From Cellulosilyticum sp. I15G10I2 (GTDB taxonomy: Bacteria > Bacillota > Clostridia > Lachnospirales > Cellulosilyticaceae), in the NCBI RefSeq assembly GCF_900095725.1, contig NZ_FMMP01000009.1, positions 310,001 to 374,000 of the forward strand: 64,000 bases of DNA. The letters are read 5' to 3'. Below the pieces are notes generated by a model. It was not told the DNA's origin and made no database searches. It worked only from the letters and a program-made list of their open reading frames with translations. A program made the translations under genes and the position numbers. How positions within the stretch are numbered: the first letter of the stretch is position 1; each line of letters starts with the position of its first letter. Below, piece by piece: positions 9,239-17,263 of the stretch.

Positions 9239-10964
9239 CGATCTCACCTCCAGTACTTAAGACCTGATTACCATAGAGCATACTATATACTCCCTTTTTT
9301 CCTAAAAGCATATCATGTGTTCCCTTTTCAACAATAGCGCCCTGACTTAGCACAACTATTTCATCTGCGTTAATGATTGTTGATAAGCGGTGTGCTATGA
9401 TGATGACAGTTTTACTTTCACTATAATCTTCAATTGCCTTTTGGATTAATTCTTCTGATTCTGTGTCAAGAGCTGATGTCATTTCATCCAGTAAAAATAT
9501 AGGGGCATCTTTTAAAAACGCCCTTGCAATTGCAATGCGCTGCTTTTGTCCGCCTGAAAGATTAGTTCCTCTTTCAGATAAAACAGTCTGATAGCCGTTT
9601 GGCATGTTCATTATAAAGTCGTGGGCATAAGCTTTTTGGGCTGCTTGTGTTATCTCTCCAAATGTGGCATCTGGCTTACCATAGCCTATATTTTCAGCCA
9701 CTGTTCCTTCAAAAAGATAAGTATCTTGTGCGACATAGGAGATATTCTTTCTTGCCTTCTCAATGTCCCACGCCATTATATCCTTACCCAATAAACGTAC
9801 TTCGCCTTCATTGGCAGTATGAAATCCCAGCAATAACTTAAACAAAGTACTTTTTCCGCTTCCGCTTGAACCCACTAGAGCAACAGTCTTTCCTTTTGGT
9901 ATCACCATGTTTATATCCTTCAATACATGATGTGACGCTTTACTCTCTTCATCCCCATACCCAAAAGATACGTTATGTAGTTCAAAGGCCATATCACTTT
10001 CATAAGCTTCATCTGTTCCAAAGACTTCCTCACTAAGCTTTGTAATTTCCATGACGCGGTCTATAGAAACCATAGCCTCTTTAAGCTCTGTGATGTGTCT
10101 TGTAAGTTCTGCGAGCGGCTTTGAAATATTTTGCAGCAATAAGATAAAGGCTACCATTTCACCATTTGTAATATTACCCCTATAGGCATTGTAAAATCCA
10201 AGCATAATACATATAAACATAGGTGCTGACTTTATAATGTATTTGAAAGGCCCTGCCTTGACCACTAACTTCTCATAAGCTATGAAATATGAAGTTGCCT
10301 CCTCCATATTTTCATCAAAGTATTTTTTACGTTTACCTTGAAGATTATAGGCTTTCTCGATCTTAATGCCATTTACAGTATCCTGTGCAATCCCTGTAAC
10401 CTCATCCATCTTCTGTCCAAACTTCTCCATCGTATTATAAGTAGGTGCAGCTACCCTCTTCGCAACTGCCACTGCAAGGGGAATACATATGGCACTTACA
10501 AGTGTCATGGAGAGATTAACTGTCAAAAGATAAATAAAACAGCAGATAAAAACAATTATATTACTTAAAAATTCTGGCAGCCCTCCTGACATATAATCTG
10601 CTACACGGCTCATATCATGGAGTATCCTATTATTGATACTTCCTGAAGATTCATTTTCAAAATATTCATATTTACATTTTAAAAGTTTGTTACTCATACT
10701 ATTTCTTAGTTTCTCTATCAGCCTGATAGAAAACTTAGACCGAACAATCACCCCACTATAACTTAGCATTGTTCCAATCAATGTTATCATTACAAATTGA
10801 GCAAAGATTTCAAGCACCTTGCCATCTCCTATGCCATGATCTACTGCCTTTCTTGCGAAATCACTTACTATTATCGTTATAACTGCAATGCCTATATTCA
10901 TAAGTATCTGCAGGATAAATAGTAGCTTATTATCTGCCATCTTCCATATTTTTAATAGATTCAT
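9231..10964 (-). CDS. ABC exporter half-transporter (permease-ATPase)
   Basis: 577 residues: six transmembrane helices in the first ~300 residues, then an ATPase domain with Walker A GSSGSGKST, signature LSGGQ, Walker B IFLLDE and H-loop AHRLST, ending in the normal IVEKGTHDMLL segment. Both half-transporters retain the catalytic Glu after Walker B, so neither ATP site is obviously degenerate. It is the first gene of the exporter operon. A strong hairpin lies 28 bases upstream in the probable leader. Substrate unknown; the MerR/GyrI-type regulator at the operon's end suggests a toxic or drug-like compound. Confidence 0.9.
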   Translation of the reverse strand: MNLLKIWKMADNKLLFILQILMNIGIAVITIIVSDFARKAVDHGIGDGKVLEIFAQFVMITLIGTMLSYSGVIVRSKFSIRLIEKLRNSMSNKLLKCKYEYFENESSGSINNRILHDMSRVADYMSGGLPEFLSNIIVFICCFIYLLTVNLSMTLVSAICIPLAVAVAKRVAAPTYNTMEKFGQKMDEVTGIAQDTVNGIKIEKAYNLQGKRKKYFDENMEEATSYFIAYEKLVVKAGPFKYIIKSAPMFICIMLGFYNAYRGNITNGEMVAFILLLQNISKPLAELTRHITELKEAMVSIDRVMEITKLSEEVFGTDEAYESDMAFELHNVSFGYGDEESKASHHVLKDINMVIPKGKTVALVGSSGSGKSTLFKLLLGFHTANEGEVRLLGKDIMAWDIEKARKNISYVAQDTYLFEGTVAENIGYGKPDATFGEITQAAQKAYAHDFIMNMPNGYQTVLSERGTNLSGGQKQRIAIARAFLKDAPIFLLDEMTSALDTESEELIQKAIEDYSESKTVIIIAHRLSTIINADEIVVLSQGAIVEKGTHDMLLGKKGVYSMLYGNQVLSTGGEIGA

Positions 10965-10991
10965 TCATTCCCTCCATCAATGCAAATAAAA

Positions 10992-11040
10992 TAATCCCAG
11001 AACATAATAAACTTACTTTTGTTTTTATGCTCTAGGATTA
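10992..11040 (-). promoter_or_regulatory. Leader hairpin upstream of ABC exporter
   Basis: Arms 10992-11007 (TAATCCCAGAACATAA) and 11025-11040 (TTATGCTCTAGGATTA) pair over 16 bp with two G-T pairs. On the minus strand the stem is followed by TTTTATTT, and the exporter start codon is 28 bases away. It could be an attenuator or a terminator of upstream transcripts; position suggests control of exporter expression. Confidence 0.55.
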
Positions 11041-11193
11041 GTCTATTTCATTATATTTCTATTTATAGCTTAATACCAAAATTTATGTTCATACAAATTA
11101 TATTGTATTTTATATTCTGATTAATATATAGAGATAATATTGATAAAAAAGCTTGCACGGTCTTATATAATATGTAAAAAGAAAGCCCCTAAA

Positions 11194-11222
11194 CAAAAAA
11201 ATCCCCAAACTTTCGTCTGAGG
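11194..11222 (-). terminator. Rho-independent terminator after AraC/GyrI gene
   Basis: On the minus strand CCTCAGAC, a GAAA tetraloop and GTTTGGGG form an 8-bp stem with G-T pairs, followed directly by ATTTTTTTG. It sits about 60 bases after the stop of the AraC-type gene. Confidence 0.85.
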
Positions 11223-11282
11223 AAATGAAGTATCTGGTATTTATTCATAACAACATATGTATAATGCTGTAACAACAAGATT

Positions 11283-12167
11283 TTACTGGGTTATTGGTAT
11301 CCATAATTCCATATAAGTTCTATCTGGGGATGTGCCATAATATAATTCAATAGCTAAATGCTCAACATTAATTGCTTTCTTTAGAATCCACAAATGCATA
11401 TATTGGTACACCTTATAAATCGTTTCTGTTATCAAGGTATAGAAACTTTCTGCTTCAAATTTGCATACAATATATCCTCTAGCAGTGAGTGTGTAATTTT
11501 CCAGTCTACTATCTTTTATTGCCTCACTTGTTTCTACACCTGCAAAATATTTTAACGCTTCACCTTCTCCAATATTTAGACTTATTCCGATTTCATTACC
11601 TTCGGGTATGTATTTTTCAATACTTACTTTTGTTGCATGCACTTTATTCCAAATATCTTCTAATGGATCAATACTAGGCGGCTCATGTACTACTTCAACT
11701 GTGTAACCTGCAAAATATTTCGGTTTATTTAGGAATTTTCGTGTTACTTCCAGCACTATTCCATCTGTAACAATAGGAACATCTTCATCAATAATATTGT
11801 ATTGCAAACCTATTTCAGGCTTTAAAAAGTGAGATAACAAGATCGGATTAGCCCTATACGCTGAAGGAGTTAATCCATACGCATCTTTAAAGCATCTGCT
11901 AAAAGTCTCATGATTCTCAAAACCATATTTCAAGCATATATCAATTATATTATCCTTTTTATTAGTTTTAAGTTCTTCTGAAATCTTAGCCAGCCTTCTT
12001 AATTTCACATATTCTATAGCAGTCTTATTAACTAATCTTTTAAATAGTTTTTGAAAATAAAATGGAGAAAGATTAGCTCTATCAGCCAAACAGTCAATGG
12101 TTATTTCTTTGTCCAAGTTTTTTTCAATATAGTCAATTACCTTTTCTATACATCCCCATGATTCCAT
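11283..12167 (-). CDS. AraC-family regulator with GyrI-like domain
   Basis: 294 residues. An N-terminal AraC/XylS double helix-turn-helix (about 8-105: LADRANLSPFYFQKLFKRL and CLKYGFENHETFSRCFKDAYG) is followed by a C-terminal GyrI-like small-molecule-binding domain (FAGYTVEVVHEPPS, LWIPIT at the end), the SoxS-Rob arrangement. It is a single-gene transcript with its own terminator. It lies next to the ABC exporter operon but is not co-transcribed with it. Target genes and ligand are unknown; multidrug or stress sensing is the family's usual role. Confidence 0.88.
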   Translation of the reverse strand: MESWGCIEKVIDYIEKNLDKEITIDCLADRANLSPFYFQKLFKRLVNKTAIEYVKLRRLAKISEELKTNKKDNIIDICLKYGFENHETFSRCFKDAYGLTPSAYRANPILLSHFLKPEIGLQYNIIDEDVPIVTDGIVLEVTRKFLNKPKYFAGYTVEVVHEPPSIDPLEDIWNKVHATKVSIEKYIPEGNEIGISLNIGEGEALKYFAGVETSEAIKDSRLENYTLTARGYIVCKFEAESFYTLITETIYKVYQYMHLWILKKAINVEHLAIELYYGTSPDRTYMELWIPITQ

Positions 12168-12388
12168 AAATAAATACCTCCTAATTATATTTCATATTTA
12201 AATGATATCATTAAACAAAAAAACATTCTTGATGAAAAATGTCTTTACAAAACTATACTTGCCACCTAACTTATCTATAACTGTTTTTGCTTTTCCCATG
12301 TTTCGCTACTGGGCTTATTGCCATATCAGATCATGAGATCATTTTTTTTGAATCCCCGAATGTATGTTACTATAGGTAATGAAATAAA

Positions 12389-13669
12389 TTATGCTTTCGC
12401 CTTGCCAATTAATTTTTCTAGATAAACGGACTTCATTTGCCCACTTGCCATAACCTGCTTAATAGGCGGCAGTTTTAATATAGAAGACAAAACAGCTGCC
12501 ATCGCCCTATGGCTCCCAAAGGCTTGGTTATCAAAGATCAAATCTTGTAGCTGCCCCTTTTCTATAGCCATGAGTACAATTCTATGAACTGAATTTACAG
12601 GTGTAATGATTTTCTGTGTTCGGCGCTTTAAAAGTATGCTTTTATGCGGGCAAGACCTTGCACAAACGCCGCATCCTAAGCAGATCTCTTCATCAATTTT
12701 AACACTTTTTTCTTTCTTTTCTTTTGATGCTTCCTGTACTTCAAAATTAATAGCTCCAATAGGACAAACCTTAAGACATTTCCCACATTTACTGCAGCTG
12801 TCATGGTTAACCATAGGGATATATCCTGTCGTTTGTACAGGATGCAGCATGCCGAACTCTTTTGCTGCAATCATTGCTTCACAGCAGCAGCCACAGCAAT
12901 TACAAATAAATGTTACCCCTTCTCTGACATTTTCACCGCACTGTACCAGGTTATTCTCATAAGCTTGGTGTAAAAGTTCAAGGCACTCAGAAACTTCTAC
13001 CCTTCTCGCATGGTTATGTTTTACCAAAGACGTCGCTGTGCTGTTAAAGGTCATACATATATCCATAGGCGCATCGCATGCTTTTCCTATATGATGCATT
13101 TTATGTCTGCAATAACATGTGCTGATCCCTATATCATCTGCTTGTCTGATAATATGGCTGGCCCTTTCAAAATCTAAAATATGCACTTCATTATCCTTGG
13201 TTAATACTTCTTCTTGCACAAAAACCCGCCCTAGTCTTGTCTGGGTACCAAGAAAGAGCTGTTTTACAAAATCTTCTTCAACATTTAAATATTGATAATA
13301 GAGTTCAGCCAGAAGCTTCTGATCAAGATCATGTCTTGTCCGCATCATTGAAAACTCAAAAAAGCCTGCCATAGGCGGGGGTAGCACATACTGTTGAACA
13401 CCTTGATGATCCATATCCAGGAGTATGGCCCTACTTGCCAGTCCATCTAATATTTTGTGGGCCTCAGCTTCGCTTATTTTCCATATATGACTTGCTGTTT
13501 TTATGGTAAAAGGTTTGATCGGGAGTAGTGCCACATAGGCGGCCTCTTTTTCACTAAATAATAAACTAAGAATTTTATATAAAGTTTCTGAGGGAGGCGC
13601 CCCCTGCGGAAACCTATTCAATCTCTCTTCCAAGCTTTTATATGCGGACTTTCCTACTATATGAGACAT
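12389..13669 (-). CDS. Double [4Fe-4S] ferredoxin-type protein with winged-helix-like N-terminus
   Basis: 426 residues. The first ~110 residues resemble a winged-helix fold (IKTASHIWKISEAEAHKILDGL). The middle carries clusters of Cys and His, including STCYCRHKMHHIGKACD and an unusually dense FICNCCGCCCEAM segment. Two canonical [4Fe-4S] motifs follow at about 292-350: CSKCGKCLKVCP and CLGCGVCARSCP. This layout is found in uncharacterised 4Fe-4S proteins of anaerobes. The dense Cys segment could hold a further metal centre. No membrane or export signal is seen. It stands alone between two regulator genes, and its redox partner is unknown. Confidence 0.8.
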   Translation of the reverse strand: MSHIVGKSAYKSLEERLNRFPQGAPPSETLYKILSLLFSEKEAAYVALLPIKPFTIKTASHIWKISEAEAHKILDGLASRAILLDMDHQGVQQYVLPPPMAGFFEFSMMRTRHDLDQKLLAELYYQYLNVEEDFVKQLFLGTQTRLGRVFVQEEVLTKDNEVHILDFERASHIIRQADDIGISTCYCRHKMHHIGKACDAPMDICMTFNSTATSLVKHNHARRVEVSECLELLHQAYENNLVQCGENVREGVTFICNCCGCCCEAMIAAKEFGMLHPVQTTGYIPMVNHDSCSKCGKCLKVCPIGAINFEVQEASKEKKEKSVKIDEEICLGCGVCARSCPHKSILLKRRTQKIITPVNSVHRIVLMAIEKGQLQDLIFDNQAFGSHRAMAAVLSSILKLPPIKQVMASGQMKSVYLEKLIGKAKA

Positions 13670-13779
13670 TTGACCACCACCTATCTTTTAACCAAAACAT
13701 ATCACATATTTTCTAATATGTAAATATTTTACTTTTTCATAGCAAACCTATCAGCTCCTAAGATATTTCTCAATTTAAC

Positions 13780-13839
13780 AAAAAGAAACAAAGTAATCAG
13801 ATGTTTCTCTTGCAACATCTAATTACTTTGTTTCTTTTT
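13780..13839. terminator. Long bidirectional terminator hairpin
   Basis: Arms 13780-13805 and 13814-13839 pair over about 25 bp with one or two mismatches (AAGAAACAAAGTAAT against ATTACTTTGTTTCTT), and each strand ends in a T tract. It terminates the TrmO-AraC transcript on the minus strand. Confidence 0.9.
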
Positions 13840-13842
13840 GAT

Positions 13843-14709
13843 TTATTTATTGTCAATGGGGATATAAATCTCGCTAATAGAGTCTGGATTATACGGTCCC
13901 AAATGCTCATCTCCATAGTATTCAAAATTAAAATGACCTGGTAATTTATAGTCAGTTTCCGGGAGCCATTCTTCATAAATATAGCGATAAGTATGTCCAA
14001 CCTGATTAGCTAATCCTTTATGTCTAAACTTAAAATAAGCTTGGGCGGGAATAGTCTTGGCCGTGAGTTGAATAGGGATTGATTCGAGTGTATCAACTGC
14101 AACTGCAACATAAAAATAGATACTATCATTATCTTGATTTGGAAACCAAAACTGCAACTGATAAAATTCTAGGGGATTTTTCACATTTGGAATAGCAGAA
14201 AGGTTTTGCATTAACAGCGCCCAATGTTCCATCAAATCATTTCCCATTGATAAGTCGTAGTAAAATGGGATTCCCACCAGCTTTATTTCATCTAAAGACA
14301 CCACTTCTGGTGCTTTATCTAAAGCATGCTCAAACTTTTTCAGCTCATTATCAGTTATCGGATGGCGTAGCAATTGTCTATTAATAGTGCCCTCTTTACG
14401 CACTTCCGAGGGATTTTTATTAATAATTTTGTAAAAAGCTCTTGTATAAGCTTCTGAACTTCCAAAGCCGAATTTAAGTGCTAAATCAATAATCCGTATA
14501 TCTGTTTCAATAAGTTCCGGAATGGATTCAGCAATTTTTCTAGCCAGCATATAGGCTTTTGGTGAGTAACCTGTAATAGACCTAAATAACCTACAATAGT
14601 AATAGAAAGAAAACCCTAGTTCTTGAGATATGTCTAAAACAGATATTTTGGATCTAAGGTTATTTTCAATTATTTGAATAGATGATAAAATAAGCTCTCT
14701 ATTATTCAT
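13843..14709 (-). CDS. AraC-family regulator with GyrI-like domain
   Basis: 288 residues with an N-terminal AraC double helix-turn-helix (ISQELGFSFYYYCRLFRSITG, then LALKFGFGSSEAYTRAFYK) and a C-terminal GyrI-like effector domain ending in ISEIYIPI. It begins 14 bases after the trmO stop and probably shares its transcript, ending at the strong hairpin at 13780-13839. It is the third GyrI-domain regulator within 9 kb. Its ligand and targets are unknown. Confidence 0.87.
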   Translation of the reverse strand: MNNRELILSSIQIIENNLRSKISVLDISQELGFSFYYYCRLFRSITGYSPKAYMLARKIAESIPELIETDIRIIDLALKFGFGSSEAYTRAFYKIINKNPSEVRKEGTINRQLLRHPITDNELKKFEHALDKAPEVVSLDEIKLVGIPFYYDLSMGNDLMEHWALLMQNLSAIPNVKNPLEFYQLQFWFPNQDNDSIYFYVAVAVDTLESIPIQLTAKTIPAQAYFKFRHKGLANQVGHTYRYIYEEWLPETDYKLPGHFNFEYYGDEHLGPYNPDSISEIYIPIDNK

Positions 14710-14723
14710 ATTAGATTTTCCTC

Positions 14724-15188
14724 TTAGAAGTTAAAGTAATTACTCCAATCAAAACTTTCAGATTCTTGAATACAGTTTGGTAAGCCTTGACACCACTCCG
14801 GCATTTTTGCATCTCTTACTACATCAGAACATGGATAATACGGCTTGATATCAAGGACTGGTGTGCCATCCTCTGCATCTATATACGAAGTATATATAAT
14901 TCCGCCGTCATAATCAATACTTTTAACATCAATAATGCTCATACAAATTGGATTAGGCCGAACTGGTGATCTCGTTGCAAATATGCCTAGGGTGTCTGGT
15001 CCTGTCTTATAGGGCTTTTCTACTGTTGTAGTTCTACGCAAATCAGGATTATCCACCTGATCAGCCCACCATAGGACAACTAAGTAACCAAACCCTTCCA
15101 CTTCTGTCAGTGCTTCTTTATACTCTCCTTCAATATCAATTCTAAAGCCCTGGTGAGTATTAACTTTACCTATCAATTTTAATTCCAT
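14724..15188 (-). CDS. trmO: TrmO-like tRNA m6t6A37 methyltransferase (TsaA/UPF0066 family)
   Basis: 154 residues, single-domain form of the TsaA/YaeB family. The hallmark GIFATRSPVRPNPI is at about residues 88-101, with DGTPVLDIKPYYP near 128-140, both matching the SAM-binding barrel of TrmO. TrmO N6-methylates t6A37 of tRNA-Thr. Some short archaeal/bacterial homologues have unknown substrates, so the exact target is inferred. It precedes an AraC/GyrI regulator in a two-gene transcript. Confidence 0.85.
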   Translation of the reverse strand: MELKLIGKVNTHQGFRIDIEGEYKEALTEVEGFGYLVVLWWADQVDNPDLRRTTTVEKPYKTGPDTLGIFATRSPVRPNPICMSIIDVKSIDYDGGIIYTSYIDAEDGTPVLDIKPYYPCSDVVRDAKMPEWCQGLPNCIQESESFDWSNYFNF

Positions 15189-15432
15189 TATAACTGCCTC
15201 CTTAATAAATTAATGATACAGTTATATTATAGAATATTCCAAAAAACCCCTCTTGATTAAATTTGTTTAAAATAAATGATAAATTGATGTTATTTGCTTA
15301 GTTGATTTCTTCTCCAATTCCAGCTGTCAACTTTTAGGTAAATATTTTGAGCTAAACATAATAAATAGACTACTTTTAGCATAAATATAGTAGGTGATTA
15401 TATCTCTATCTATAACTTAAGTAGGAGGATTT

Positions 15433-17205
15433 GTGAAACTTATTGTAGAATATGATAAACAAAAAAAGGTGAGCTTGCTACAATACAGCTCTCGAATTGA
15501 AACATTCGGACAAGGCTTTGCATATATAGAGGTCAATAAAAGACATTTAAATCGGCTAAATAACTTAATAAAAGGTATTGAAGAAAATTCAATAATTCAG
15601 CTAAAAGAACAAGGCAGTACACTAGACTCTATTTTTACAGAAGAAAATGATATTATTTTAGCTTTTATTGGTCACAGACAAACAAATCCTCAAATAACTC
15701 ACTACTATAGTATAAATACCAATACGATGAAGCCAGTCACCTACATTCATCCTCATCTTATGCCTAATCATAAAAAATACTGCATAAGCTGCTTTAATGA
15801 AAATAATAAAACAGATACTCTAGGGATTATAAGATGTATAAAATTCCTATCCGACTTATCAAAAAAATGTAATAAGCCCCTAGTCGTCTACGCAAGCATT
15901 GGGGCGCTTCGTGGCAAGTATAACCCACGGAGATTATGGGAACAAGTCAGAACTACAGAAGGGAACGTTTATACTTCTGAACAAATAAATGCAGCTTTAG
16001 CAAGTGAAAACCCTGGTGAAATAATCAGACTGCCCGAAGGCGAAAGCATGAGTACAGCTATGGCAGCGATTTCTGGAGGGTGGAATGAATCCCTGGGATA
16101 TAGAGGAGTTGCTCCACAAGCAGAATTTTTGATAGCTAGAATACGACCTGTATCAGAGAATCTCCAACGTGTCTATGGGGGAATGCCAAGTCCAACAGCC
16201 ATTACGATGTTTGACGCTCTTATAGGCTTACTTCAACTTGGAAACTATGCTCTTAATCAAGGAAGACCTTTATCACTCATTTTCCCTTTTAATGGCAACC
16301 TTGATTCCCATGATGCTGCTCTTTATACGCAGCAGGAATTATCCCGTTTAACCAAGCGCGTTGGCTTGACCATCATTGTCCCAACAGGTGACGAGGCAAA
16401 CAAACGTCACCATTTTGAAATTCAAGGTGAGCAAGAAGGCTTAAGGATTGTGAATCTAGAGGTTGAGCAGCCTAACCAAAATGTGCTGGTGGCGGTCTAT
16501 CAGCTCGGAGGCACTATACGAAGCATGAACTTGTATGCTCCAGGCACAAGCGATTTTATCGATTTAGGGCAGTCTGGGATTAGTATGTCAGGGCTTACAA
16601 CCATTTATTCTTCAGGATCAAACATTAGCTTTTTAAACGGAAGCATCCGAACGTTATTTAGACTAGAGAACCCAAGCGTTGGAACGTGGCGTATGGAATT
16701 AGACGTAAATATGGGAGCAACTAGCAGAATACAAATGTGGATGTCTCAAGAAGAACTTAATCCCTATGTTAGATTTAATCCTAATAATGCACTCACAACT
16801 ATGGGGTCGACGGCGGCTATTCCCTATGTCATGAGCGTAGGAGGTTATGATTTTAATACGCAGACTGTACTTAGCATGTCAGGGCGCGGCGATCCCCAAA
16901 GTTCAAATATTATACCTATGCTTGTAACGTATGGCAAGGGTATTTTAGCCCCTTGTACATCGAGAGAATGGATAGGTGTAACCGGCACTGTACCCGCTGC
17001 AAGTATTATGGCTGGCGCAGTAGCAGCAGTTTATCAAAAATATATAGAAGAAGCCCCGAACCAAATACCTAATACAGTTGTTATGAATAGACTTATACTC
17101 AATGTGCTTATTCAAATTCAAATACTTCAGTATCCTAATCCAAACCAAGGTTATGGCATGTTCACCCTGGAAACGCTTCTGCAGCTGCTTGCAGAAACAC
17201 TTTGA
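15433..17205 (+). CDS. Csp-like S8 subtilase, apparently a pseudoprotease
   Basis: 590 residues. The start is GTG with AGGAGG 5 bases upstream. The overall layout matches clostridial Csp germination subtilases: ~70-residue pro-like N-terminus, core, a jellyroll-like insertion near residues 330-450, then the core again. All catalytic positions look replaced. The Asp block reads IILAFIGHR (G80 for Asp). The His block reads ESMSTAMAAISG where GHGTHVAGIIAG is expected (S205 for His). The oxyanion Asn block reads PTGDEAN (D320 for Asn). The Ser block reads GTVPAAS for GTSxAAP (V520 for Ser). Surrounding fold residues such as YRGVAPQA are conserved, so it is a maintained protein. CspC and CspA in Clostridioides difficile are known dead relatives in spore germination; a similar role here is inference. 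Confidence 0.8.
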   Translation: MKLIVEYDKQKKVSLLQYSSRIETFGQGFAYIEVNKRHLNRLNNLIKGIEENSIIQLKEQGSTLDSIFTEENDIILAFIGHRQTNPQITHYYSINTNTMKPVTYIHPHLMPNHKKYCISCFNENNKTDTLGIIRCIKFLSDLSKKCNKPLVVYASIGALRGKYNPRRLWEQVRTTEGNVYTSEQINAALASENPGEIIRLPEGESMSTAMAAISGGWNESLGYRGVAPQAEFLIARIRPVSENLQRVYGGMPSPTAITMFDALIGLLQLGNYALNQGRPLSLIFPFNGNLDSHDAALYTQQELSRLTKRVGLTIIVPTGDEANKRHHFEIQGEQEGLRIVNLEVEQPNQNVLVAVYQLGGTIRSMNLYAPGTSDFIDLGQSGISMSGLTTIYSSGSNISFLNGSIRTLFRLENPSVGTWRMELDVNMGATSRIQMWMSQEELNPYVRFNPNNALTTMGSTAAIPYVMSVGGYDFNTQTVLSMSGRGDPQSSNIIPMLVTYGKGILAPCTSREWIGVTGTVPAASIMAGAVAAVYQKYIEEAPNQIPNTVVMNRLILNVLIQIQILQYPNPNQGYGMFTLETLLQLLAETL

Positions 17206-17263
17206 TAAAGGGCAGTAGAAAATTATTTTAGTGGAAGAAGCTGCATGTGGAGCTAAAAACTTG

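Larger units (their letters stand above)
10965..11282. other. Intergenic region with leader hairpin and terminator
   Basis: This 318-base AT-rich gap holds two clear structures described separately: a 16-bp inverted repeat at 10992-11040 near the ABC operon start and a terminator at 11194-11222 for the AraC gene. A nine-codon minus-strand frame (11063-11092) is present but has no ribosome binding site. No promoter could be assigned with confidence. Confidence 0.6.

Noticed and set aside
11063-11092. Nine-codon leader peptide before the ABC exporter
   Set aside because: No ribosome binding site and a codon pattern expected by chance in AT-rich DNA; only the hairpin is retained.
12325-12352. 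GATC palindrome followed by a T tract as a terminator
   Set aside because: The stem is only 4-5 bp and no plus-strand gene lies upstream.
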